Positions 8,145 through 14,022 of a stretch of DNA of 22,952 nt are shown piece after piece. Positions within the stretch are counted from its first letter, which is position 1. Every line of letters begins with the position of its first letter. The position numbers were made by a program, and so were the translations under genes. Origin of the DNA: a virus; the IMG/VR virus record IMGVR_UViG_3300003323_000682, positions 1 to 22,952 of that record; one strand, given 5' to 3'. Below the pieces are notes generated by a model, which saw only the letters and a list, made by a program, of their open reading frames with translations, was not told the DNA's origin and ran no database searches.

Positions 8145-8684
8145 CGTTCGCCCCCTCTCCCTTGCTTCGGGCCAAGATGTCCAGGTATCGGATACCTGCC
8201 GCATCCATGGCCAGGATCTCTTCCGGCAGCTTGTGCCACCGGTCGGCCAGGCCGATCACCAACTCGGCCTCGGCCAGCTCGTCCGGTTTGACTACAAAGG
8301 TTCCATCGGGAAGTTCGGCGGGACCGACTGCTGCCCAGAGTTCGAGCCTTTTCCCAGCTCAGCTCCGGCCTGAGTCATGGCGTTCTGCCAGGTCAAGATC
8401 ATGAGCGAGCCGAGTTGGTAGTCCAGATCGAAGACGGCGTCCAGGCTCACCGGCACGGGCTCGCCCTTCTCGTCCTCGAGATTCCAGCTCTTGATCTTGG
8501 ACGTGAACAGCTCGACCAGGCCTTTGGCCGCGTCCAGCCCCTCGCCCAGACGCAGCCGATCCGCCTGCTCCCCGACGGCCAGCAACTGCCCCAGCGACAC
8601 CGTGGCGCACTTGACCTCAAGGCCGGCGTACTGCGTCTCGCTGAAGTCCAGGTCGATGGTGACCCGCGGCGGCGTGTATCCCAC
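8104..8684 (-). CDS. Tail assembly chaperone, -1 frameshift product (gpG-T-like)
   Basis: The first 112 codons are read as in the short form (8684-8349). After slipping back one base on GGGAAAA, 81 more codons are read to a TGA at 8106-8104, giving 193 residues. The extension is clearly protein-like: LPDGTFVVKPDELAEAEL, then RWHKLPEEILAMDAAGIRYL and DILARSKG, the kind of helical T domain that contacts the tape measure. It has no stop for 81 codons, fills the otherwise unexplained gap between 8292 and 8144, and runs 41 bases into the tape measure gene, as is usual for this pair. Frame-shifted chaperone pairs here are an established siphovirus feature; that this one is used is inferred from the sequence. 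Confidence 0.8.
8292..8684 (-). CDS. Tail assembly chaperone, short form (gpG-like)
   Basis: 130 residues, helical and acidic, with LDFSETQYAGLEVKCATVSL at the N-terminus and a central helix LRLGEGLDAAKGLVELFTSK. It occupies the conserved slot between the tail tube gene and the tape measure gene, where siphoviruses encode a pair of chaperones that coat the tape measure during tail assembly. The start is GTG 8684, two bases after the upstream stop region, with no good Shine-Dalgarno, so translation is probably coupled. A GGGAAAA heptamer near its end allows the longer frameshifted product described separately. The assignment rests on position, size and frameshift architecture rather than a catalytic motif. 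Confidence 0.8.
   Translation of the reverse strand: MGYTPPRVTIDLDFSETQYAGLEVKCATVSLGQLLAVGEQADRLRLGEGLDAAKGLVELFTSKIKSWNLEDEKGEPVPVSLDAVFDLDYQLGSLMILTWQNAMTQAGAELGKGSNSGQQSVPPNFPMEPL
8349..8355 (-). other. Programmed -1 ribosomal frameshift slippery site
   Basis: The minus strand reads CTG GGA AAA GGC, so GGGAAAA is in the X-XXY-YYZ register needed for tandem tRNA slippage. An internal GGAG lies seven bases upstream and could act as a Shine-Dalgarno-like stimulator, as known for E. coli dnaX. I could not settle a downstream stem or pseudoknot by eye. Confidence 0.75.
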
Positions 8685-8687
8685 AGG

Positions 8688-9095
8688 TCAGCTCCACGTC
8701 GGCGCGGTGCCGTCGGCCAGCACACCGGGCGCCGTCCAGGTCAGCTCGCCGCTGGCCGCGCGAGTGAGCTGATAGTCGGTGAACAGCATCTCCATGGCCA
8801 GGGTCTGGCCGGACACGCCGATGGACACGGTGCGCGCGACCGATGTGGACGGCACGGTCTTGAACACGGCATGGGACTTGCTGGCCGCGTCGTTGAAAAC
8901 GCCGTTGGCGGTGACCGTGCCGTCGGCCAGGAGCAGGAGGCGCTCGTAGGCGCTCTTGTCCAGGCCGGTCACGTCTTGCACGCCGCGCGGCGTGGCGATG
9001 GCGATGTTGGTGCAGTCGTTCTTGATGTCGCACACGCTGCCAGCCGAGTCGTCCACCGAGAAGGTGGACCAGCCCAGGCCTGTCTCCTTCGCGAT
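8688..9095 (-). CDS. Tail tube-like protein (major tail protein paralog 1), apparent AUC start
   Basis: About 135 residues. The N-terminus reads (I)AKETGLGWSTFSVDDSAG, then IATPRGVQDVTGLDKSAYER and LLLLADGTVTANGVFNDAAS, and ends APGVLADGTAPTWS, a pattern I recognise from actinophage major tail proteins. Such proteins begin with MAKxTGLG, so translation should start at 9095, but that codon is ATC. A strong AAGGAGGG lies nine bases upstream of it. The next downstream GTG (9056) would delete the conserved N-terminus, and the only other near-start codon is CTG at 9125 without a Shine-Dalgarno; an in-frame TAG at 9134-9132 closes the frame. Product and family are fairly clear, the start is not. 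It shares local motifs with the protein at 10100-10834. Confidence 0.75.
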   Translation of the reverse strand: MAKETGLGWSTFSVDDSAGSVCDIKNDCTNIAIATPRGVQDVTGLDKSAYERLLLLADGTVTANGVFNDAASKSHAVFKTVPSTSVARTVSIGVSGQTLAMEMLFTDYQLTRAASGELTWTAPGVLADGTAPTWS

Positions 9096-9103
9096 ACCTA
9101 CTG

Positions 9104-9111
9104 CCCTCCTT
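9104..9111 (-). promoter_or_regulatory. Strong Shine-Dalgarno supporting the AUC start
   Basis: The minus strand reads AAGGAGGG, about as good an anti-16S match as anything in this window, followed nine bases later by ATC GCG AAG. It decides where translation of the tail-tube-like gene should begin, although no canonical start codon is there. It overlaps the -35 box (9110-9115, + strand) of the divergent HNH gene. Confidence 0.7.
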
Positions 9112-9138
9112 GACCTGCGGTCCAGGCGAGACTATTCT
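9110..9138 (+). promoter_or_regulatory. Sigma70-like promoter for the HNH gene
   Basis: TTGACC at 9110-9115, a 17-base spacer, and TATTCT at 9133-9138. The -10 box ends seven bases before ATG 9146, so the transcript would start at or next to the A of the start codon. No Shine-Dalgarno precedes the ATG, which fits a leaderless mRNA. This is the best -35/-10 pair I found in the window. Confidence 0.65.
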
Positions 9139-9145
9139 CATACCC

Positions 9146-9622
9146 ATGACCGAACTTATACCGCAGCTTTGCGCATGCGGTTGTGGCGAAATGGCTACCG
9201 TCGATCTCCGGCGGAAGCGAGTGTCCAAATTCAAGGCCGGACACAACAGCAAGATCAATCATCCGATGCAGGGTAAGCATCACTCCGACGAAACCCGCGC
9301 CCATCTCGCCAGCTTTACGGGCGAGCGCGCTTCGTCGTATAAGCATGGATGGTCCACCACTCCCACATGGAAGTCCTGGAAGTGCATGCACGAGCGCTGC
9401 ACTGACCCGCGTAACGCGTCGTACAAGAGTTACGGGGCGAAAGGAGTCACCGTCGATCCGCGCTGGGACGACTTCTTGAACTTCCTCGCGGACATGGGCG
9501 CAAGGCCTGGCAAAGAGTGGCAACTCGATCGCATCGATCCGGAGAGGGGATACGGCCCGGGTAACTGCCGCTGGCTGACCAAGGAAGAGAACAACGCCCG
9601 TCCCCGGCGCAAACGTCAGTAG
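9146..9622 (+). CDS. HNH homing-endonuclease-like protein with NUMOD3-like module
   Basis: 158 residues. Order of parts: a CxCxC cluster (C9, C11, C13) possibly binding zinc, a basic stretch with KFKAGHN, a NUMOD3-like DNA-binding motif GKHHSDETRAHLASFTGE (about 43-60), then the phage HNH/AP2-type nuclease region: CMHERC (80-85), YGAKGVTVDPRW (96-107), DMGARPG (116-122), LDRIDPERGYGPGNCRW (128-143). Free-standing enzymes of this type nick or cut DNA at intron- or gene-less alleles and spread into them. It is the only gene on the + strand inside the late operon. It ends seven bases from the convergent upstream tail gene and starts 50 bases from the divergent tail-tube-like gene, so it looks inserted. 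Codon use has more AT-rich third positions (ATA, AAA, AAT) than its neighbours. ATG 9146 is chosen from the promoter position; the in-frame ATG at 9110 precedes the promoter. Confidence 0.85.
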   Translation: MTELIPQLCACGCGEMATVDLRRKRVSKFKAGHNSKINHPMQGKHHSDETRAHLASFTGERASSYKHGWSTTPTWKSWKCMHERCTDPRNASYKSYGAKGVTVDPRWDDFLNFLADMGARPGKEWQLDRIDPERGYGPGNCRWLTKEENNARPRRKRQ

Positions 9623-9629
9623 CATGCGG

Positions 9630-10100
9630 TCACCCCTGCTTTCGCGCTTCGGCCAGGCGCTGCAGGTGCTCGCCCATGTCGTCGCGCCAGTCCTCCGGGC
9701 GTTGGTGCAGCCGGGACCAGCCGGTCGGATTCCCGCGCCAGTCCCCGTCGCGAACCAGCAGCCGCGGCGGCCGGCTCAGCGGCGCCCGGTGCCGCTTCGG
9801 GTGGCCGGGCGTGGACCGCGGGCAGAGCTGGCCGGCCGGGAACACGAACACGATCTGCTGCGGCCCGGTGATCTCCTCGGTGAAGCGCAGCCCGGATTGC
9901 CGGATCCAGGCCGCGGCGTTCTGGCCGTCCTGTGTGGACAGGTCCAGCGGCGTGCGCCAGCCATCGAGATAGCGCGGGCAGTCCACCTCGGCGCAGGTGG
10001 CCACCCGCCAGTGCGTGGCGAGGGGCTGCTGCAAGGCGTACGTGCGTACGGCTTTGACCGGCAGCTTGGGCGGGATGCGGAAGATCTGCGGCTGGAACAT
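9630..10100 (-). CDS. Conserved actinophage tail-region protein of unknown function
   Basis: 156 residues. Recognisable elements: PLATHWRVATCAEVDCPRYL with two Cys near residues 36-41, GWRTPLDLST, a central IVFVFPAGQLCPRSTPGH with a third Cys, and a C-terminal GDWRGNP...RLHQRPEDWRDDMGEH helix. Proteins with this THWR-x-A-T-C-x-E-V-D-C start recur between tail tube and chaperone genes in actinophages. Spaced Cys residues hint at a metal or structural site. Its start overlaps the upstream tail-tube gene stop (TGATG), so it is translationally coupled. The downstream operon continuity is interrupted by the inverted HNH gene. I know of no function. Confidence 0.75.
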   Translation of the reverse strand: MFQPQIFRIPPKLPVKAVRTYALQQPLATHWRVATCAEVDCPRYLDGWRTPLDLSTQDGQNAAAWIRQSGLRFTEEITGPQQIVFVFPAGQLCPRSTPGHPKRHRAPLSRPPRLLVRDGDWRGNPTGWSRLHQRPEDWRDDMGEHLQRLAEARKQG

Positions 10101-10834
10101 CAGAACACCACCGCCGTTTGGTTTCTCACCGCGAGGACCTGGAACTGTGCGTTGGAGAACGTCCCCGTGCTGACCGCGCGCAGGTAGCGCCGCACCGTGC
10201 CGGACACCGCGATTCGCTGCGCGCTGACCGCGCCGGCGTTGACGGCAGAAAAGGCGGCGCCGGACAGATCAGCCCAGGAAGAGTTGTCGGCCGAGTCCTG
10301 GATCTTCACCGTGCAGCTCGTACCGGTAACCGATGTCATGTGCAGATAGAACTGGGCGCCGTTGGTGGTGGCCGCGCCACCGTCCAGGCTCGCCCCGTTG
10401 GTGCCGGTGGTGTCCGTGCGCACCCAGTTGGTGAGCTGCTCGCCCCACTCCAGGCCGTAGCCGTCGGACTGCACGGCCACCGCGAACGACAGCGAACCGT
10501 CCTGACCGCGGGTGGGGTTGTAGTCGATCTGCAACCCGTAGCAGGCGGCGCCGGCGTTGCCGATCAGCGCGCCGCGGCCGTAGGTGGCGATAGTGTCCGT
10601 GCGCGGCAGAGCGGCCAGCGCGGGATGGGCGCGGCCGGCCGCGTCGTTGAACCAGGCGGTGAACGACATGCCACCGTTGCGGTCCCCGCCCAGACGCTCG
10701 GGGCCGTCCTTGTCGATGCCGGTCACCTCGAGCGCGGCCGGCCCGCCGTTGATCTGCTGGATGCTGCCGATGTCGCCGGACAGCTCGTAGCCGCCGACGG
10801 CGAACCGGTCGCCCAAACCTGTCTGCTTGGCCAC
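10100..10834 (-). CDS. Tail tube protein (major tail protein paralog 2)
   Basis: 244 residues starting (V)AKQTGLGDRFAVGGYELSG, then GGPAALEVTGIDKDGPER, MSFTAWFNDAAGRAHPALAA, a DGSLSFAVAVQSDGYGLEWG core and a C-terminal beta-sandwich-like part (CTVKIQDSADNSSWADLSG, VSGTVRRYLRAVS). This is the pattern of actinophage major tail proteins, which polymerise into the tail tube; the extra C-terminal domain would decorate the tube surface. I start at GTG 10834, which forms a TAGTG overlap with the preceding stop and aligns the N-terminus with AKxTGLG; an in-frame GTG at 10852 is less likely. The shared AKxTGLG, VTGxDK and FNDAA signatures mark it as a relative of the shorter protein at 8688-9095. Confidence 0.8.
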   Translation of the reverse strand: MAKQTGLGDRFAVGGYELSGDIGSIQQINGGPAALEVTGIDKDGPERLGGDRNGGMSFTAWFNDAAGRAHPALAALPRTDTIATYGRGALIGNAGAACYGLQIDYNPTRGQDGSLSFAVAVQSDGYGLEWGEQLTNWVRTDTTGTNGASLDGGAATTNGAQFYLHMTSVTGTSCTVKIQDSADNSSWADLSGAAFSAVNAGAVSAQRIAVSGTVRRYLRAVSTGTFSNAQFQVLAVRNQTAVVF

Positions 10835-11310
10835 TACGGCACCTGCTCCCACGCGTCGTTGATGATCATGGGTACGGTGATGGTCATGATCCGGTGCGTC
10901 ACCCCGCCCTGGCCGCCGATCTGCACATAGCCGGCCTCAGCGCTCAGCTCCGCCCCGCCGGCGCCCAACAGATCGATATTGCGGATCAGGCCGGCCAGGG
11001 TGAACTCGCCCGAGTAGGCCACCATCAATTCGTTGGTGACCGTGAGTAGTAGCGGATCGATCTGGTCGTCCTGCTCCACGCCGCCACCGGAGAGCATGGG
11101 CAGATACAGCCGCACGTTCATCACCAGGTAGGCGCTGGTCGCGGCCAGCCCGGACTCGATCGCGTGCGGGCGCAGCGCGTTCATCCACACCGAGCACGTC
11201 AGATTGGTGCCGGGCGGGGACTTCGGCTCGAAGCTGTTCACCCGGTCGAACCGGCCGGTCAACTGGGCATGGGACATGAGCGCGTCGGTGATGGCCTGAA
11301 TGTCGATCAT
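10834..11310 (-). CDS. Tail terminator-like / tail completion protein
   Basis: 158 residues, beginning MIDIQAITDALMSHAQLTGRF, then VNSFEPKSPPGTNLTCSVWM, and ending RIMTITVPMIINDAWEQVP. This matches in pattern the actinophage protein encoded just before the tail tube gene, in the slot of the tail terminator that caps the tube and joins it to the head. Start and stop are both coupled: ATGA overlap with the upstream gene and TAGTG overlap with the tail tube gene. Function is from gene order and family resemblance. Confidence 0.75.
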   Translation of the reverse strand: MIDIQAITDALMSHAQLTGRFDRVNSFEPKSPPGTNLTCSVWMNALRPHAIESGLAATSAYLVMNVRLYLPMLSGGGVEQDDQIDPLLLTVTNELMVAYSGEFTLAGLIRNIDLLGAGGAELSAEAGYVQIGGQGGVTHRIMTITVPMIINDAWEQVP

Positions 11311-11681
11311 CGTGACAGCGCCTCGCAGAGCACCCGGACCGACCGGTCACCGATCACCACAGACCGGTCCTGCATGGCCCGCGTCGTCTTCCGCATGATC
11401 GAGTAGCCCTTGAACCGGGTGCTCGGGAAGTTGCGCGAGCCGACACCCTCGAGCCACGGCCCGTACACCACATCCGAATCGTGGATCAGGTGCGCGCTGC
11501 CCAGGTCCCGCACCACCGTGTGCCGCTCGTAGTAGCCGGTGCGCACCTTGAAGTCGATCGACTGGCGCAGGTGCACCCGCCGTAGCGTCTCGTCCGCGAT
11601 CTTCTCCTGCGCCTGGTGCAGGTAGGCCCGGGTGACGAACGGCTCGCCCGGCGCAAAGAACGGCCCACTGACCTCAGCCAT
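11307..11681 (-). CDS. Head-tail joining / minor tail protein (HK97 gp10-like slot)
   Basis: 124 residues from MAEVSGPFFAPGEPF. Contains the helix YLHQAQEKIADETLRRVHL, RTGYYERHTVV, and VYGPWLEGVGSRNFPSTRFKGYS, a signature I know from actinophage proteins between connector and tail terminator. I place the start at ATG 11681, which overlaps the stop of the 38-residue gene upstream (ATGGCTGA) and gives the conserved N-terminus; an in-frame start at 11723 lies inside that small gene and adds unlikely sequence. It overlaps the next gene by four bases (ATGA). Role inferred: part of the neck complex. Confidence 0.75.
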   Translation of the reverse strand: MAEVSGPFFAPGEPFVTRAYLHQAQEKIADETLRRVHLRQSIDFKVRTGYYERHTVVRDLGSAHLIHDSDVVYGPWLEGVGSRNFPSTRFKGYSIMRKTTRAMQDRSVVIGDRSVRVLCEALSR

Positions 11682-11790
11682 GCGCCACCAGCCACACGAA
11701 GCCGGCCAGCACTGCGAACGCACACAGCACCACCCACACGCACGCGCCGAACAAGATCAGTAGCGTCTTGACCACACTGTCCCCGGTCAT
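11674..11790 (-). CDS. 38-residue single-span membrane microprotein
   Basis: A short gene, easily missed: it starts at ATG 11790 in an ATGA overlap with the stop of the head-tail connector gene and ends at a TGA at 11676-11674 that lies eight bases inside the next gene. Residues 7-35 are almost entirely hydrophobic (LLILFGACVWV, VLCAFAVLAGF), preceded by a short polar start and followed by AHG. Coupling at both ends and a clean transmembrane pattern argue that it is real. A membrane protein amid head-tail joining genes is unexpected. Possible roles are membrane anchoring, infection exclusion or a small holin-like activity, but no family is recognised. Confidence 0.6.
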   Translation of the reverse strand: MTGDSVVKTLLILFGACVWVVLCAFAVLAGFVWLVAHG

Positions 11791-12821
11791 ACCGCCGCGC
11801 TCCGGATCCGGCCGTACGCCATCACCACATCGTCGATGATCGATTGCAGGGACCGGCCGGTCGCCTCGCGCTGGTTGTCGCCCGAACCCAGCACCCGCCC
11901 GTACGCGTTCGACCCCTGCTCGAGCATCACCAGCGACATGGCCAGCGAGCACTCGTTGACCAGGCCGGGCGGATCGTTCGCGAGGATCGTCGCGCCGTCG
12001 GAGTGCGAGGCGGCGGTGGTTCCGGTGGCCGCCCGCTCGACCGTGCACAGCCGCGGCGCATAGATCACATCCGAGGTGGCGTGCGCGGCCAGGACACTGC
12101 CGTTCTCCGCCCGGCGCACGGTCAGCACGTTGCCCGCAATGGCCTCCACGAACAGGCGCTCGGCGCCGACCGTGATCAGCTCACCCTCATGTATCAGGGT
12201 GCCGTCCGAGACGGTCAGCGTGCGCGCGCCGGCGTTCGCGGCGAGGTCCGCGGCAACCGTAGCCGTGGTGTCCGTTGTCGTCTTGTTCACGACATTGAGG
12301 CGCTCGGCGCCGATGGTGAGCAGATCGCCCACGCCGACCAGGCTGGAATCGGAGACGGTCAGCGTGGTCACCGACGAGTTGATGCCGCCGGCCAGGGTGT
12401 CCGCTGGCCGGGTGGTGGCCGACGCCCCGAACTGGCCTACCAGCACATTGCCGCGGTCAGTGGATGACCAGGAAGCGCTCGAGGTGTCCAGCAGCCGGAT
12501 GGACGTGTACGGCGGACCGCCCTCGGGATCGAGGTAGAAGTCGGTGCCCTCGGTCAGCTCGGTGCCGTCCACGGTGACCGTGTCCAGCGAGGTCAGCTCG
12601 TACTCCATGGAATCGAGATCGAGCACGCTGCCGCGCACACGCCGGCGCCAGTCCGGATAGCGGGTGGCGGTCACGGGGTAGAAGCGGCGGTGCGTCCAGG
12701 CCTCAAGGTCTCTGGCCGCGGCGCGGATGACAGCGTCGATGCGGGTGTTGCTGCGGAAGGTGTCCGCCTTGTTGAGGGCGGCCTGCACCTGCTCACGCGT
12801 GCAATATGCGACGCCGGTCAT
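11787..12821 (-). CDS. Head-tail connector with two inserted beta repeats
   Basis: 344 residues, roughly twice the usual size of gp6-like connectors. The connector parts are the N-terminal CTREQVQAALN, AAARDLEAWTHRRFYPV (to about 50), the strand region to about 135, and the C-terminal helix NECSLAMSLVMLEQGSNAYG (288-307) with QSIIDDVVMAYGRIRS. Between them (about 148-255) sits an insertion of two related units, TTLTVSDSSLVGVGDLLTIG / AERLNVV and RTLTVSDGTLIHEGELITVG / AERLFVE, followed by VRRAENGSVLAAHATSD. The insert resembles the C-terminal module of the tail-tip protein at 3597-6503 and is probably displayed on the neck. GAGG abuts the ATG, so initiation strength is uncertain. A hairpin lies upstream at 12856-12883. 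Confidence 0.75.
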   Translation of the reverse strand: MTGVAYCTREQVQAALNKADTFRSNTRIDAVIRAAARDLEAWTHRRFYPVTATRYPDWRRRVRGSVLDLDSMEYELTSLDTVTVDGTELTEGTDFYLDPEGGPPYTSIRLLDTSSASWSSTDRGNVLVGQFGASATTRPADTLAGGINSSVTTLTVSDSSLVGVGDLLTIGAERLNVVNKTTTDTTATVAADLAANAGARTLTVSDGTLIHEGELITVGAERLFVEAIAGNVLTVRRAENGSVLAAHATSDVIYAPRLCTVERAATGTTAASHSDGATILANDPPGLVNECSLAMSLVMLEQGSNAYGRVLGSGDNQREATGRSLQSIIDDVVMAYGRIRSAAV

Positions 12822-12855
12822 CCTCGGCTGCTTTCTGCGAGGCCTTGCTTATGGA

Positions 12856-12883
12856 TGATGACGTGCCCGAGAGCACGTCATCA
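12856..12883 (-). terminator. Perfect 11-bp hairpin in a 133-bp gene-free gap
   Basis: TGATGACGTGC and GCACGTCATCA pair perfectly around a six-base loop. It lies between the stop of the DUF4082-type gene (12955) and the connector start (12821). No U-run follows on either strand, so it may be an attenuator, an RNA processing or stability element, or a protein-binding palindrome instead of an intrinsic terminator. Nothing else was recognised in 12822-12954. Confidence 0.45.
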
Positions 12884-12954
12884 GTACTTCACCCCTGAGG
12901 CGCCGAACCCGGCCGGTCTCCAACGGCTGTGATCAGCACTCGCGCGTGATCGTA

Positions 12955-14004
12955 CTACGACCAGACGCGGTTTCCGTGCAGGTCGAACAGTTCCCCGCCG
13001 AACGTGCAGTGCAGCGTGCCGGCCGTTCGCCCCGGATCGAGGGGATATGCGTGCACCGGGCATTCGGTGATCACCTGCGTGCGCTGCAACCGCGCCTGCT
13101 CGAGGTTGTATTTCGCGATCGTCAGCAGTGATCCCCAGCCGCCACCCTGCCGCGGCGGCGGCGCGTCCGGCTCAGGTGCGGCGGTGCCGGCCAGAGAGAG
13201 CGAGCCCGCGGCCTGCGCATTGTGAACAACCTTGGCCGTGGCCGAGCCGTCGAGGCCGATCTGCTGCGTGGCCGAGCCGCCCGGCCGGACGGTGGCCGCG
13301 GCCGTGCCAGTGAACGCGGTCGTCTGCGCGGCGCCTGCGTTGCGGTCGACATTGGCGGTTGCCGTGCCGGCCAGGGTGGTGGTCTGACTGGCGCTGGCGT
13401 TTCGGTCTACCGCGGCAGTGGCGGTGCCGGCCAGGGTGGTGGTCTGGCTGGCGGCGCCGTTGACGCTGGAGCCGGCCACCGTGTAGTCGACATCGACGCC
13501 GTACCCGTTGCCGTTGAAGGTCTTGTTCGGGTAGCCGGTGATGTTGGTGATGAACTTGCCGTTGTCCAGCGTGCCGATGCCGGTGGGGTTGGTGCCGGTC
13601 TGCCAGGCGACGATGTTGCCGTTGGTCAGGCCGGACGAGTTGAAGAAACCACCCGTCGCGGTGTAGCGGCCCTCGGAGGTACGCACGGCCACCACATAAG
13701 CGGTGTTCGCGCTCACGCTGATCGGGCTGGACAGGGTGGCCGTGTTCCAGGCGCCCGGCGTGAGCGCGCCGAAGGAAACCGATCCGAGAAGGGTGGCGGT
13801 ACCGGTTTCGGCCGGTGAGTCGTCAGCGGTGATCTGCCACAGCGTGCCCTCGTACGTGCCCGCGCCGACAGTGGTGGGCGCGTAGAACCGGATGGCCGAG
13901 ACGGTGCCTGCGGACGTGAAGTAGAGGCCGATGCCGACGGTGACGTTGGTGGCCTCGTTGACGTTCGGGAGAGCCGGACTCCACGCCGTGAACAGGTTGG
14001 TCAT
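12955..14004 (-). CDS. Head-associated protein: DUF4082-like domain, five 20-residue repeats, zinc-ribbon-like end
   Basis: 349 residues in three parts. Residues 1-178 resemble DUF4082, a beta-sandwich found in surface and glycan-associated proteins (VGIGLYFTSAGTVSAIRFYA, YEGTLWQIT, ANTAYVVAV, EGRYTATGGFF). Residues 184-283 are five tandem 20-residue repeats with the pattern AxQTTxLAGTATAxVDRNA, decaying towards the end. Residues 288-349 (GWGSLLTIAKYNLEQARLQR, ECPVHAYPL, LHCTFGGELFDLHG) resemble the small actinophage head protein with a degenerate zinc ribbon (C315, H318, C333). This looks like a fusion of an externally displayed fibre to a capsid-attached anchor. GGGGG lies four bases before the ATG. 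The function as a head decoration is inferred from position between capsid and connector genes. Confidence 0.65.
   Translation of the reverse strand: MTNLFTAWSPALPNVNEATNVTVGIGLYFTSAGTVSAIRFYAPTTVGAGTYEGTLWQITADDSPAETGTATLLGSVSFGALTPGAWNTATLSSPISVSANTAYVVAVRTSEGRYTATGGFFNSSGLTNGNIVAWQTGTNPTGIGTLDNGKFITNITGYPNKTFNGNGYGVDVDYTVAGSSVNGAASQTTTLAGTATAAVDRNASASQTTTLAGTATANVDRNAGAAQTTAFTGTAAATVRPGGSATQQIGLDGSATAKVVHNAQAAGSLSLAGTAAPEPDAPPPRQGGGWGSLLTIAKYNLEQARLQRTQVITECPVHAYPLDPGRTAGTLHCTFGGELFDLHGNRVWS
13156..13455 (-). repeat. Five tandem 60-bp coding repeats
   Basis: Encodes residues 184-283 of the DUF4082-type protein. Units 1 and 2 are nearly identical at the protein level (ASQTTTLAGTATA) and share long DNA identity; units 3-5 are progressively diverged. 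The period is exactly 60 bases, so copy-number change would keep the frame. Confidence 0.85.
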
Positions 14005-14022
14005 GCGACCCCCGCTACGCCG

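Noticed and set aside
6648-8291. Long open frame (547 codons) on the + strand opposite the tape measure gene
   Set aside because: Same antisense artefact of GC-rich codons; the opposite strand has the recognisable GERGPEL motif and a good start.
9110-9145. Upstream start at 9110 for the HNH gene
   Set aside because: The extra 12 residues would be encoded by the promoter itself, and the conserved Cys-rich start begins right after the ATG at 9146.
12885-12955. tRNA-like GGTTCG segment on the minus strand
   Set aside because: A T-arm-like GGGTTCGGCGCC is present, but I find no acceptor, anticodon or D-arm pairing around it.
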